Shown: positions 15,292-27,435, numbered from the stretch's first letter. The stretch: DNA of 33,792 bases from an uncultured Desulfomicrobium sp. (GCA_937872685.1 CALMTS010000069.1:1-33792), one strand, 5' to 3'. Notes: generated by a model not told the origin, from the letters alone. A program made the numbers and translations.

Positions 15292-16170
15292 ATGAGTAAA
15301 ATCGGTTGGGTCGGAATAGGTGTCATGGGGCGGTCCATGTGCGGCCATCTGCTTGCCGCCGGTCATGAAGTCCGGGTGTTCACCCGCACCAAGGCTTCGG
15401 CCGAGAGCGTCCTGGCGGCCGGGGCGCAGTGGTGCGACAGTCCCGGGGACGTGGCCGAAGGCTCGGACTTCGTGTTCAGCATCGTGGGATACCCGTCCGA
15501 TGTGCGCGCCGTGTACATGGGCGAGGGCGGGCTCATCGACCGCGCCGCGCCGGGAACCGTGCTCGTGGACATGACCACCTCGGAGCCGGCCCTGGCCGTG
15601 GAGATCCACCAGGCGGCCGCGGCCCGCGGGGTGCATGCCCTGGACGCCCCCGTTTCCGGCGGCGACCTCGGCGCGCGAAATGCGGCCCTGGCCATCATGG
15701 TCGGCGGCGAGGCGGGGCCCTTCGAACGGACCATGCCCCTCTTCGAGAAGATGGGGAAGAACATCCGCCTCATGGGCGGGCCCGGAGCGGGCCAGCACAC
15801 CAAGATGAGCAACCAGATCCTCATCGCCGGCACCATGATCGGCGTGGTCGAGTCGCTCCTCTACGCGGTGCGCTCAGGCCTCGATGTGGACGCGGTCATC
15901 GACGTCATCGGCAGCGGGGCGGCCGGATCCTGGTCCATCAACAACCTGGGCCGCCGCATCGCCAAGGACGACTTCGACCCCGGCTTCTACATCAAGCATT
16001 TCGTCAAGGACATGGGCATCGCCCTGGCCGAGGCCAGGAGGATGCGCATCGCCCTGCCGGGCCTGGCCCTGGTGGAACAGCTGTATGTCGCAGCCATGGC
16101 CCAGGGACTCGAGAACATGGGCACCCAGGCTCTGTACATTGCCCTGAAGAACATCAACGCCGAAAGGTAG
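15292..16170 (+). CDS. 3-hydroxyisobutyrate-dehydrogenase-like NAD(P)-dependent oxidoreductase
   Basis: A 292-residue beta-hydroxyacid dehydrogenase. The Rossmann fingerprint is G8-I-G10-V-M-G13, the substrate-binding motif DAPVSGGDLGAR starts at D118, the catalytic lysine is K171 in GAGQHTKMSNQ, and the cofactor/substrate-closing block DFDPGFYIKHFVKDMGIALAEA is present. The family oxidises or reduces short beta-hydroxyacids or semialdehydes (3-hydroxyisobutyrate, tartronate semialdehyde, succinic semialdehyde); which one cannot be told by eye. I chose ATG 15292 because GGAGG (15283-15287) precedes it. The gene stands alone, ahead of a hairpin and then the sensor kinase gene. Confidence 0.9.
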   Translation: MSKIGWVGIGVMGRSMCGHLLAAGHEVRVFTRTKASAESVLAAGAQWCDSPGDVAEGSDFVFSIVGYPSDVRAVYMGEGGLIDRAAPGTVLVDMTTSEPALAVEIHQAAAARGVHALDAPVSGGDLGARNAALAIMVGGEAGPFERTMPLFEKMGKNIRLMGGPGAGQHTKMSNQILIAGTMIGVVESLLYAVRSGLDVDAVIDVIGSGAAGSWSINNLGRRIAKDDFDPGFYIKHFVKDMGIALAEARRMRIALPGLALVEQLYVAAMAQGLENMGTQALYIALKNINAER

Positions 16171-16176
16171 CCCGCG

Positions 16177-16204
16177 GGCCGCAGGGCCCCGGGGTCCTGC
16201 GGCC
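16177..16204 (+). terminator. Probable terminator after the dehydrogenase gene
   Basis: GGCCGCAGG (16177-16185) pairs perfectly with CCTGCGGCC (16196-16204), leaving a 10-base loop, and is followed by TTT and, a little later, another five T. The broken T-tract makes it weaker than the others in the window. It separates the dehydrogenase from the kinase gene. Confidence 0.5.
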
Positions 16205-16230
16205 TTTCCACGGATTTTTGCGGAGAGTGT

Positions 16231-19200
16231 GTGCGAACAGCCCTGATTTTCCTTTGCCTGCTTTTTTTCGTTCCTCAAGCCTGGGCGCAGGACGAGCAGA
16301 AGATCAATATCTTCTACCTCAACTCCTACCATAACGGGTACCAGTGGTCCGATTCCATTTTCGATGGCGTTCGCGACACCTTTCGCAAGAGCGGGAAGAA
16401 CATCTATCTGCAGATAGAGTACATGGACTCCAAGCGCTTCACCGGGAAGAAGATCAACGAGATCCTGCTCAATTATTACAAGTTCAAGTTCAAGAACATG
16501 CACTTCGACCTGATCGTCACCTCCGACAACAACGCCTACGAGTTCATGTCGCAGCACGGTGACGAGCTTTTCCCGGATACGCCCATCGTCTTCTGCGGCA
16601 TCAACGACGTCGAGGCCGGCAAGGTGCCCATGCGCAACCGCATGACGGGCGTCCTCGAGGAGTTCGACGTGCCGAGCAACATCGAGATGGCCCTGAAGTT
16701 CCACCCGGGCAAGAAGCGGCTGGTGGTCATCGGCGACAAGAGCCTCACGGGCGTGGCCATCGCCAACCAGGTGCGGGCGCAGGTGCCTCTCCTTCCGCCC
16801 GGCATCGAGGTCGAGTTTCTGGACGAGTTCAGCCTGGACGAGCTGATCTCCAAGGTGCGTTTTGCCGCCGGCGACAGCATTTTCTTCTTCATTCCCTTCT
16901 ACAAGGACGTCGGCGAAGCCGTCTATTCGGCCCAGGACCTGCTCAAGATCGTCTGGGAACAGACGGGCGCGCCCCTGTACGGCGCGTGGGAGTTTCTGCT
17001 CGGGCACGGGCTGGTGGGCGGCAAGCTCATCAGCGGCTACGGCCACGGCCAGGCCGCCGCCGAGATGGGCCTGCGCATCCTGAACGGCGAGTCCCCGGCG
17101 GACATCCCCATCACCGTGAGCCCCGACGAGCCGCCCAAGTTCGATTACCGGGTGCTCATGCGCCTGGGCATCAACCTGAAGCTGCTGCCCGAAGGCAGCG
17201 TGCTCATCAACGAGCCGTCGCCGTTCTATTCCATCAACCGCCACCAGTTCTGGACCATCATCATCAGTCTGGTCCTGCTTTCGATGGTTCTCGTGCTGCT
17301 GGTCATCAACATCCTCGAGCGCAAGCAGATCGAGGTGCGCATCAAGAACCAGCTGTCCTTCCTGCGCACCCTCATGGACACCCTGCCCGTGCCTCTCTGG
17401 TTCACGGACCGCAGCGGCGCCATCGCCGGCATCAACCGCGCCTTCGAGCACTGGTTCGGGGTGAACTGGCAGAACGACAGGGCGTTTGCCGCACAGGAGC
17501 TGGCCCTGGCCGACTCGCGGTTCTCCCCCATGCTCGACAGGCGCATGGACTCCTACGAAGCCCAGATTCTGCATGGCGACGGGTCCCTGCGCTCGGCCGT
17601 GCTGCACAAGGCTACCTATGCCGACGCCCAGGGCGACAACGCCGGCATCGTCGGCGTCATCTACGACATCTCGGACCGCAAGAAGGCCGAGGACGACCTG
17701 CGCGCGGCCGAAGAAAAGTACCGCACCATCTTCGAGAACTCCGCTCTGGGCATCTTCCAGACCACGCCCGACGGGTCGTGGATCGTGGCCAACCCCGCCC
17801 TGGCCCGCATGCTCGGGTACTCGAGCCCCGAGGAGCTCATCGCCGTCAACCCCAACATCGCCACCCTCTACTATCAGCAGAGCGACCGCGAACGCGTGGT
17901 GGAACTCTACCAGCAGAACCGGGGCAGCATCGAGTTCGAGGTCCTCTTCCGCACCCGCGACGGCTCCGTCATCACGGCCAACCTGAATGCCCGTGCCGTG
18001 CGCGGCTGCGACGACGACTTCTGCCATTTCGAAGGGTTCGTGGAGGACATCACGGACCGCAAGGCCGCGGAGCTGGCCCTGGCCGCCTCCGAGGCCATGC
18101 TGCAGCTGGTCCTCGACACCATCCCGCAGCTGGTCCACTGGAAGGACAGGCGCCTGCGCATCATCGGCGCCAACCGCAACTTCCTGGCCCACGTCGGCCA
18201 GCCGGATCTTCCGGCCATTCTTGGCAAGACCTACGGCGAGGTCCTGACCGACGCCGGGGAGATCCAGCGCATCGCGGACCTCGACAAGGAGGTCATCGCG
18301 AACAACGAGCCGCGATTCCGCATGCGCCTGGAGACTCGCAACGCCGCGGGCGAGCACATGTGGCTGCTGGTCAACAAGGTCCCGCTGCACGGGCCGCGCG
18401 GCGAGGTGGTCGGCATCCTGAGCACGGCCGAGGACATCACCCAGACCATCAGCCTCGAAAAGCAGCTCCTGCAGTCCCAGAAGATGGAAGCCATCGGCAC
18501 CCTGGCCGGCGGCATCGCCCACGATTTCAACAACATCCTGACCTCCATCATGAACTCGACCGAACTGGCCATGGAGGACATCCCCGAAGGCAGCATCGTC
18601 TGGAAGGACCTGGAGCGCTGCCTCAAGGCCGCGGTGCGCGGCAGCGGGCTCATCAAGCAGATCCTGACCTTCAGCCGGCCGACCCAGGAGGGCTTCGTGC
18701 CCACGGACCTGCGGGAAGTGGTCAGCGAGGCCGTGGCGCTCATCCGCGTTTCCATGCCGCGCAACATCACCGTGCATTCGGCCGTGGAGGAGAGCCTGCC
18801 CATGTGCCTGGCCGACCCGACGCAGGTGCACCAGATCGTCATGAACCTGGCCACCAACGCCTTCCAGGCCCTGGGCGAGCGGGGAGGGCTCATCTCCATC
18901 GGCCTCGGCCGGCTGTCCCTGGACCGGGAAGACCCGCAGTGCGGCAACCTCGCCCCGGGCGTCTACAGCCTGCTGACCATCGAGGACAACGGACCGGGCA
19001 TCCCGGAGGGCATCCAGGACAAGATCTACGACCCCTTCTTCACCACCAAGGGCAAGGGGGAGGGCACGGGTCTCGGCCTGGCGGTGGTGCACGGCATCGT
19101 GCGCAACCACGGCGGGGAGATCAGGCTGTCGAGCGGCCCCGGCCGCACCCGTTTCGACATCCTGCTGCCCTCCATGAGCGACTTCTGCCTGCTCCCTGGC

Positions 19201-19593
19201 GAGTGCGACAGCGCCGTGGCCATGGGCAGCGAGCGCCTGGCCTTCATCGAGGACGACGAGGACCAATTGCAGCTCATCCCGCGCGTGCTTTCGCAGCTGG
19301 GCTACACGACGCACCCGTTCCACAAGGCGGCCGAGGCCATCGAGGCCATCTGCGGAGGACTGGAGGTGGACCTGGTCATCACGGATTTCGACATGCCGGG
19401 CAAAAATGGCATCGATGTTGCGTTGGCGTTGGAGGAGTGCCGCCCCGAACTGCCGGTGATCATGATCTCAGGGCGCAAGCAGGCGGCGGAATTTTCGGCG
19501 CAGGCGGGAAATATCAAGCTATTCGTAAGCAAACCCTACAACAAGGACATGCTCGGACGAGCCATCCGTGATGTCTTCGACAAGGACGCATGA
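16231..19593 (+). CDS. Hybrid sensor histidine kinase with periplasmic ABC-type binding domain (DVU3022-like)
   Basis: A 1120-residue membrane sensor. GTG start at 16231 with GGAG five bases upstream. Layout: signal peptide (1-20, ending AWAQ), a periplasmic ABC-type substrate-binding domain (about 25-330, INIFYLNSYHNGYQWSDSI onward), one membrane helix (about 338-362), three PAS domains (about 371-485, 494-610, 622-745), a dimerisation domain with phospho-histidine H764 (GGIAHDFNNILTSI), a HATPase domain with N-, G1- and G2-boxes (MNLATNAF, EDNGPGIPEG, GEGTGLGLAVVHG), and a C-terminal receiver (acidic E1007-D1008-D1009, phospho-acceptor D1052, K1101). It overlaps the regulator gene by four bases. 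Position and partner match the kinase preceding LurR in D. vulgaris, so it probably senses an extracellular organic acid or a related signal; the ligand is inference. Confidence 0.92.
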   Translation: MRTALIFLCLLFFVPQAWAQDEQKINIFYLNSYHNGYQWSDSIFDGVRDTFRKSGKNIYLQIEYMDSKRFTGKKINEILLNYYKFKFKNMHFDLIVTSDNNAYEFMSQHGDELFPDTPIVFCGINDVEAGKVPMRNRMTGVLEEFDVPSNIEMALKFHPGKKRLVVIGDKSLTGVAIANQVRAQVPLLPPGIEVEFLDEFSLDELISKVRFAAGDSIFFFIPFYKDVGEAVYSAQDLLKIVWEQTGAPLYGAWEFLLGHGLVGGKLISGYGHGQAAAEMGLRILNGESPADIPITVSPDEPPKFDYRVLMRLGINLKLLPEGSVLINEPSPFYSINRHQFWTIIISLVLLSMVLVLLVINILERKQIEVRIKNQLSFLRTLMDTLPVPLWFTDRSGAIAGINRAFEHWFGVNWQNDRAFAAQELALADSRFSPMLDRRMDSYEAQILHGDGSLRSAVLHKATYADAQGDNAGIVGVIYDISDRKKAEDDLRAAEEKYRTIFENSALGIFQTTPDGSWIVANPALARMLGYSSPEELIAVNPNIATLYYQQSDRERVVELYQQNRGSIEFEVLFRTRDGSVITANLNARAVRGCDDDFCHFEGFVEDITDRKAAELALAASEAMLQLVLDTIPQLVHWKDRRLRIIGANRNFLAHVGQPDLPAILGKTYGEVLTDAGEIQRIADLDKEVIANNEPRFRMRLETRNAAGEHMWLLVNKVPLHGPRGEVVGILSTAEDITQTISLEKQLLQSQKMEAIGTLAGGIAHDFNNILTSIMNSTELAMEDIPEGSIVWKDLERCLKAAVRGSGLIKQILTFSRPTQEGFVPTDLREVVSEAVALIRVSMPRNITVHSAVEESLPMCLADPTQVHQIVMNLATNAFQALGERGGLISIGLGRLSLDREDPQCGNLAPGVYSLLTIEDNGPGIPEGIQDKIYDPFFTTKGKGEGTGLGLAVVHGIVRNHGGEIRLSSGPGRTRFDILLPSMSDFCLLPGECDSAVAMGSERLAFIEDDEDQLQLIPRVLSQLGYTTHPFHKAAEAIEAICGGLEVDLVITDFDMPGKNGIDVALALEECRPELPVIMISGRKQAAEFSAQAGNIKLFVSKPYNKDMLGRAIRDVFDKDA

Positions 19594-20978
19594 TGGCCAG
19601 GATCCTGATCATCGACGACGACCCCCAGGTCTGCGAGACCCTGGAGAGCCTGGTCGCCCGGCTGGGGCACGAATGCTTCGCCGCCCATACCCTGCGTGAC
19701 GGCCTGCGGCTGCTGGACGGCGCGGAATTCGACCTCGTCTTTCTGGACGTGCGCCTGCCCGACGGCAACGGGCTGGAGGCCCTGGGACAGATCCGCAACC
19801 AGCCGTCGCCGCCCGACGTCATCGTCCTGACCGGGCAGGGCGACCCCGAAGGCGCGGAACTGGCCATCCAGGGCGGGGTCTGGGACTATCTGGTCAAGCC
19901 TTCGCCCATCAAGCAGATCAAGGAGACCCTGAACCGGGCCCTGACGCACAGGCAGGAGAAAATGGCCCGGGACCTGTCCCTGGACCTGACGGACGTGGTG
20001 GGGGAGAGCAACGCCATGCGGCAATGCTACGAGAGCATCGCCCAGGCCAGCGGCTCGGACTCGACGGTGCTGGTCACCGGTGAGACGGGCACGGGCAAGG
20101 AGCTTCTGGCCCGCACCATCCACCGCAATTCCAGCCGCGCCGACCGGGCTTTCGTGGTCGTGGACTGTGCTGCCCTGACCGAATCGCTCCTGGAGAGCAT
20201 CCTCTTCGGGCATACCAAGGGTTCCTTCACGGGAGCCGCCCGGGACCGGGTGGGCCTGGTCAAGCTCGCGGACCAGGGAACCCTCTTTCTGGACGAGATT
20301 GGGGAACTGCCGCTCTCGGCCCAGAAGACCTTCCTGCGCGTCCTGCAGGAGCGCAGGTTCCGGCCGGTGGGCGCGAGCCAGGAAATGGAGAGCGATTTCC
20401 GCCTCATCTCCGCCACCAACCGCGACCTGGCGGCCATGGTCCGGGAGGGGGAATTCCGGCAGGACCTCTTCTACCGCATCAACACCATCCACCTGGTCCT
20501 CCCGCCCCTGCGCGAACGGGAGGAGGACATCCTGACCCTGGCGCGCCACCACATCGACAAGCTATGCAGGCAGCGGAACATCCCGCTCAAGGAAATGGAC
20601 CCGGAATTCATGGATATGCTCAGGCGGTACGAATGGCCCGGCAACGTGCGCGAACTGTTCAACACCATCGAGCAGGCGTTCGTGCTCTCGGGTGCGGAGA
20701 AAACCGTCTATGCGCAGCATCTGCCGCAGACGGTGCGTATTCGCGTGGCCAAGTCCATGTTGATCAGGGGCAGAGAAGAGACGTCGGCGGAAAATGGGCA
20801 GGAGAGGGAGAAAGAGGCGCTTCCGACACTGAAGGACTTCAAGAGTTCCATGGAAAAGGAGTACTTGCAGAGGCTCTTGCGGACTCATGGCAAGGACATC
20901 CCGAAGATGCTCAGCGTCTCGGGGCTTTCCCGTTCTCACCTGTATGCCATGCTCAAGAAACACGGCCTGGAGGCGTGA
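19590..20978 (+). CDS. lurR: Sigma54-dependent response regulator, LurR-like
   Basis: A 462-residue NtrC-type activator. It has a receiver domain (1-120; phospho-acceptor D53, K103), an AAA+ sigma54-interaction domain (about 135-370) with Walker A GETGTGKE (K170), the sigma54-contact loop GSFTGA (211-216; the usual second residue Ala is Ser), Walker B TLFLDEIGE (231-239), sensor arginines in FRQDLFYRI, and a Fis-type helix-turn-helix at the C-terminus (about 420-462, ending SGLSRSHLYAMLKKHGLEA). It needs phosphorylation by the upstream kinase and activates a sigma54 promoter. In D. vulgaris the equivalent DVU3023 (LurR) controls the adjacent lactate-oxidation operon, and the same gene order here supports that role. 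Two adjacent in-frame ATGs (19590, 19593) are possible starts. Confidence 0.92.
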   Translation: MMARILIIDDDPQVCETLESLVARLGHECFAAHTLRDGLRLLDGAEFDLVFLDVRLPDGNGLEALGQIRNQPSPPDVIVLTGQGDPEGAELAIQGGVWDYLVKPSPIKQIKETLNRALTHRQEKMARDLSLDLTDVVGESNAMRQCYESIAQASGSDSTVLVTGETGTGKELLARTIHRNSSRADRAFVVVDCAALTESLLESILFGHTKGSFTGAARDRVGLVKLADQGTLFLDEIGELPLSAQKTFLRVLQERRFRPVGASQEMESDFRLISATNRDLAAMVREGEFRQDLFYRINTIHLVLPPLREREEDILTLARHHIDKLCRQRNIPLKEMDPEFMDMLRRYEWPGNVRELFNTIEQAFVLSGAEKTVYAQHLPQTVRIRVAKSMLIRGREETSAENGQEREKEALPTLKDFKSSMEKEYLQRLLRTHGKDIPKMLSVSGLSRSHLYAMLKKHGLEA

Positions 20979-20984
20979 GGGACT

Positions 20985-21179
20985 TTACTCTTCGTCCGCT
21001 TCCTTGCCCAGCCAGTATTCCTTCCATGAATCGAGAATGTATTCCGTCTTGACCAGCACGCTGTCGCCGTCGTTGATGCGCTGACGTTGAATGGGAGTCA
21101 GCAGCTGCGACAGCTGCATCGTCTCGTTCTGCGACAGGCCCCTGATCACTCCGCTTTTCGTTATGCTTTTTCCTTTCAT
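20985..21179 (-). CDS. Small protein of unknown function between lurR and por
   Basis: A 64-residue protein on the minus strand, starting at the ATG at 21177-21179 because GGAGG stands six bases upstream; longer upstream in-frame starts lack such a site. The stop is six bases from the stop of the regulator gene (convergent). The product is charged and soluble. It opens MKGKSITKSGVIRGLSQNETMQLSQLL, continues with TPIQRQRINDGDSVLVKTEYIL, and ends in an aromatic-acidic tail (DSWKEYWLGKEADEE). I recognise no domain. D. vulgaris gene numbering (DVU3023 regulator, DVU3025 por) leaves one gene at the same place, which hints that it is conserved, but I cannot compare sequences. A promoter with good boxes precedes it. 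Confidence 0.72.
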   Translation of the reverse strand: MKGKSITKSGVIRGLSQNETMQLSQLLTPIQRQRINDGDSVLVKTEYILDSWKEYWLGKEADEE

Positions 21180-21238
21180 CGTAAACCTCCGATACGTACT
21201 CCATAATGCACGATTTCCATTTGTGGCAAGATGGACCG

Positions 21239-21266
21239 AATATATTTCAAGCAAAAAAATTGCCAA
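21239..21266 (-). promoter_or_regulatory. Candidate sigma70-type promoter of the small minus-strand gene
   Basis: On the minus strand TTGGCA (21261-21266) and TATATT (21239-21244) are 16 bases apart; each differs from consensus at one position. The predicted start leaves a leader of about 50 bases to the ATG at 21179. Confidence 0.6.
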
Positions 21267-21293
21267 AATGGCCGCAACGCCACGCCATAAACC

Positions 21294-21313
21294 GAGAATA
21301 AAATGATATTCTC
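21294..21313. repeat. 7-bp inverted repeat upstream of the small gene's promoter
   Basis: GAGAATA (21294-21300) and TATTCTC (21307-21313) are perfect reverse complements with the spacer AAATGA. It lies about 30 bases upstream of the minus-strand -35 box, a plausible operator position, but no regulator is known to me for it. Confidence 0.45.
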
Positions 21314-21484
21314 TTGAATTCCGAGGTGTTGTCGTGGAGAGCTTTTCTCGGCAGGGCGCGTAGCGGCAGTGTCAATTTCTGCGTGTGTGCCGATTCGAAA
21401 CACCAGGTGTCCCGGTATGAGACGATTCCGGTACACAGGTGGGTCGGGGGCAGGTGCAGAAGCGAAATCAAGCTGCAGAAAAAT

Positions 21485-21500
21485 GGTTGTTTAGTCAACC
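21485..21500. promoter_or_regulatory. Inverted repeat GGTTG-N6-CAACC in the por control region
   Basis: GGTTG (21485-21489) and CAACC (21496-21500) are separated by six bases. It has the same 5-6-5 geometry as the three GTCYG-N6-CGGAC sites but a different half-site, and lies 31 bases upstream of the first of them. It may bind another factor. Confidence 0.35.
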
Positions 21501-21531
21501 AAATTGTTGTAGCACGGCTTGTCATACGGGC

Positions 21532-21547
21532 GTCCGGAAAAACGGAC
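21532..21547. promoter_or_regulatory. Candidate LurR-type binding site 1 (upstream activating sequence)
   Basis: GTCCGGAAAAACGGAC is a 16-bp inverted repeat with 5-bp arms and a 6-base spacer. It is the most distal of three related sites, centred about 389 bases before the predicted por transcription start. Confidence 0.65.
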
Positions 21548-21669
21548 AGACTTTTTGCCGCCTCGGCCCGCCCCGGCGCCCTGTTTGCGCCTTTCGGCAT
21601 GGATTGTGCCTGTCTTTTGCGGTTCGGGCCGATCCGTGACACCTTCTCCGGTGATGGCGGTCTGCTTTT

Positions 21670-21685
21670 GTCCGGAAAAACGGAC
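21670..21685. promoter_or_regulatory. Candidate LurR-type binding site 2 (upstream activating sequence)
   Basis: The same 16 bases as site 1 (GTCCGGAAAAACGGAC), 138 bp downstream of it. It is centred about 251 bases before the predicted por transcription start. An exact 16-base repeat in an intergenic region is unlikely by chance. Confidence 0.7.
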
Positions 21686-21803
21686 GAGTTTCCCGTGAGC
21701 GGTAATTTCGCCTTTAACCTAGGAATTACGCGCGCTAACCGGATTGAAGTTGTTTGTTTGCATTCCCTAAATAACGTGGTAAATCTTTCAATAAATTTTT
21801 CTT

Positions 21804-21819
21804 GTCTGTTTTTTCGGAC
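21804..21819. promoter_or_regulatory. Candidate LurR-type binding site 3 (upstream activating sequence)
   Basis: GTCTGTTTTTTCGGAC keeps the right arm CGGAC and the 6-base spacer, with one change in the left arm. It lies 134 bp after site 2 and is centred about 117 bases before the predicted start, a usual distance for an enhancer of a sigma54 promoter. Confidence 0.65.
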
Positions 21820-21902
21820 AAACCAGAGGGGGGTTGATGGGAAAAATGCGCTCTTTCGTATAATCTTTTTTTATTTCTGGTGGTTATTTCTTTTTTTCCG
21901 GA

Positions 21903-21918
21903 TGGCATAAAACTTGTT
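21903..21918 (+). promoter_or_regulatory. Sigma54-type promoter of por
   Basis: TGGCAT (21903-21908), five bases, then TTGTT (21914-21918). The spacing is exact for the -24/-12 consensus TGGCAC-N5-TTGCW. The -24 box has one change, and the -12 box has T in place of C. Predicted start near 21929, giving a leader of about 62 bases. The neighbouring sigma54-dependent regulator and the upstream repeats support the call. Confidence 0.65.
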
Positions 21919-21924
21919 TCATGA

Positions 21925-25635
<3,711 letters not shown>

Positions 25636-25646
25636 GTAAAGGCACG

Positions 25647-25690
25647 CCGCCGGTCCGTGGGGTGGGGTACCCACGGACCGGCGGTCTTTT
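25647..25690 (+). terminator. Long GC hairpin with short T-tract between por and lctP
   Basis: CCGCCGGTCCGTGGG (25647-25661) pairs perfectly over 15 bp with 25670-25684, with an 8-base loop, followed by TCTTTT. It is placed 12 bases after the por stop and 25 bases before the permease start. It probably lets only part of the transcripts pass, or protects the por mRNA 3' end. Confidence 0.65.
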
Positions 25691-25714
25691 CATCAGTTTT
25701 ACTTGGAGGGAGAT

Positions 25715-27427
25715 ATGTCAATTCCTGTCTTGGCAATGGTGGCTCTGCTGCCGATTCTTGTTGCTCTCGTACTCATGGTCGGCATGCGCTGGCCGTCGAC
25801 GAAAGCCATGCCGCTCGCATGGCTTGTGTGTGCGCTCGGCGCCATCGGCGCGTGGAACCTGCCTGTCGGCTACGTGACCGCACTTTCTCTGCAGGGCATC
25901 GTCATCGCCATCGGCGTGCTCATCATCGTCTTTGGCGCCATCATCATCCTGTACACCCTGAAGTACTCGGGTGGCATGGAAACCATCCAGTACGGGATGC
26001 AGAACATCAGCCGTGACAAGCGCATCCAGGCCATCATCATCGGCTACATGTTCGCGGCCTTCATCGAAGGTGCGGCCGGCTTCGGCACTCCCGCGGCACT
26101 GGCGGCTCCGCTGCTCCTGTCCCTGGGCTTCCCGCCCCTGGCCGCCGCGGTCATCTGCCTGGTCTTCAACTCCTTCCCCGTATCTTTCGGCGCGGTCGGC
26201 ACGCCCATCCTCGTCGGACTGAAGTTCCTCGGGCCGCTTGCCAAGACTGCCGTTGAAGCCGGCACCCCCGGCCTGAACTTCGTCGACTTCGGTTCCTTCG
26301 CCAAGGTCATCGGCCAGTGGGTGACCATGATGCACGGCCCCATGGTCGTCATCCTGCCCATCTTCATGCTCGGCTTCCTGACCCGCTTCTTCGGCAAGAA
26401 CAAGTCCTGGTCCGAAGGCTTCGCCGCCTGGCAGTTCTGCATCTTCGCCGCCGTGGCCTTCCTGGTGCCTTACCTGACCTTCGCCTGGCTGGTCGGACCG
26501 GAATTCCCGTCCCTGATCGGTGGTCTCGTTGGCCTGGGCATCATCGTGGCCGGCGCCAAGGCCGGTTTCTGCGTGCCCAAGGACACTTGGGATTTCGGCC
26601 CGCAGTCCACATGGGACGCTGACTGGACCGGCACCATCGCCACCTCCACCAGCACCGAATTCAAGCCCCACATGAGCCAGTTCAAGGCATGGCTGCCCTA
26701 CATCCTGATCGGCGCCATCCTGGTCGTGACCCGCATCCCCGAACTGGGCCTGAAGGCCGTCCTGGCCGCCCAGAAGCTGCCGTTCACCGACATCCTCGGC
26801 TACAAGGGCGTCTCCGCCTCCATCGACTACCTGTACCTGCCCGGCACCATCCCCTTCATGCTGGTCGCCATCCTGACCATCGCCATCCACGGCATGAAGG
26901 GCGAGGCCGTCAAGCAGGCCTGGAGCGAGTCCTTCGTCAAGATGAAGGCCCCGACCATCGCGCTCTTCGCCGCCGTGGCCCTGGTTTCCATCTTCCGCGG
27001 CTCCGGTGTGGCCGATGCCGCGCTGAACCCCAACAACTACCCCTCCATGCCCCTGGCCATGGCCAAGACCGTCGCCGCCATTGCCGGTAACGCCTGGCCC
27101 ATGCTGGCCTCCTACGTGGGTGGTCTGGGCGCCTTCATCACCGGCTCCAACACGGTCTCCGACCTGCTGTTCGCCGAGTTCCAGTGGGGTGTGGCCCAGC
27201 AGCTCGAACTGCCGCGCCAGATCATCGTGGCCGCTCAGGTCGCCGGCGGCGCCATGGGCAACATGGTTTGTATCCACAACATCGTGGCCGTCTGCGCCGT
27301 CACCGGCCTGATCGGACGCGAAGGCATGATCCTGAAGCGCACCTTCTGGCCCTTCATGCTCTACGGCGTCGTCGTGGGCATCATCGCCTCCCTGATGAGC
27401 TTCGTCTTCCTGCCGAACCTGTTCTAG
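25715..27427 (+). CDS. lctP: Lactate permease (LctP/LldP family)
   Basis: A 570-residue integral membrane protein with 12 or more hydrophobic segments that imports lactate (family also takes glycolate) with protons. I chose ATG 25715 (GGAGGG at 25705-25710) over an in-frame TTG at 25703. The family core AAGFGTPAALAAPLLLSLG, followed by FPPLAAAVICLVFNSFPVSFGAVGTPI, is intact. Later signatures include GGLGAFITGSNTVSDLLFAEFQ and AAQVAGGAMGNMVCIHNIVAVCAVTGL. It lies in the same order as DVU3026 of D. vulgaris, between por and the lactate dehydrogenase genes, and so feeds the pathway. Confidence 0.95.
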   Translation: MSIPVLAMVALLPILVALVLMVGMRWPSTKAMPLAWLVCALGAIGAWNLPVGYVTALSLQGIVIAIGVLIIVFGAIIILYTLKYSGGMETIQYGMQNISRDKRIQAIIIGYMFAAFIEGAAGFGTPAALAAPLLLSLGFPPLAAAVICLVFNSFPVSFGAVGTPILVGLKFLGPLAKTAVEAGTPGLNFVDFGSFAKVIGQWVTMMHGPMVVILPIFMLGFLTRFFGKNKSWSEGFAAWQFCIFAAVAFLVPYLTFAWLVGPEFPSLIGGLVGLGIIVAGAKAGFCVPKDTWDFGPQSTWDADWTGTIATSTSTEFKPHMSQFKAWLPYILIGAILVVTRIPELGLKAVLAAQKLPFTDILGYKGVSASIDYLYLPGTIPFMLVAILTIAIHGMKGEAVKQAWSESFVKMKAPTIALFAAVALVSIFRGSGVADAALNPNNYPSMPLAMAKTVAAIAGNAWPMLASYVGGLGAFITGSNTVSDLLFAEFQWGVAQQLELPRQIIVAAQVAGGAMGNMVCIHNIVAVCAVTGLIGREGMILKRTFWPFMLYGVVVGIIASLMSFVFLPNLF

Positions 27428-27435
27428 TTGTCAAT

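Noticed and set aside
21314-21910. A 198-codon open frame in the por control region
   Set aside because: It has no ribosome-binding site, resembles no protein, has unusual composition, and covers the three palindromes and the sigma54 promoter; it is chance open frame in non-coding DNA.
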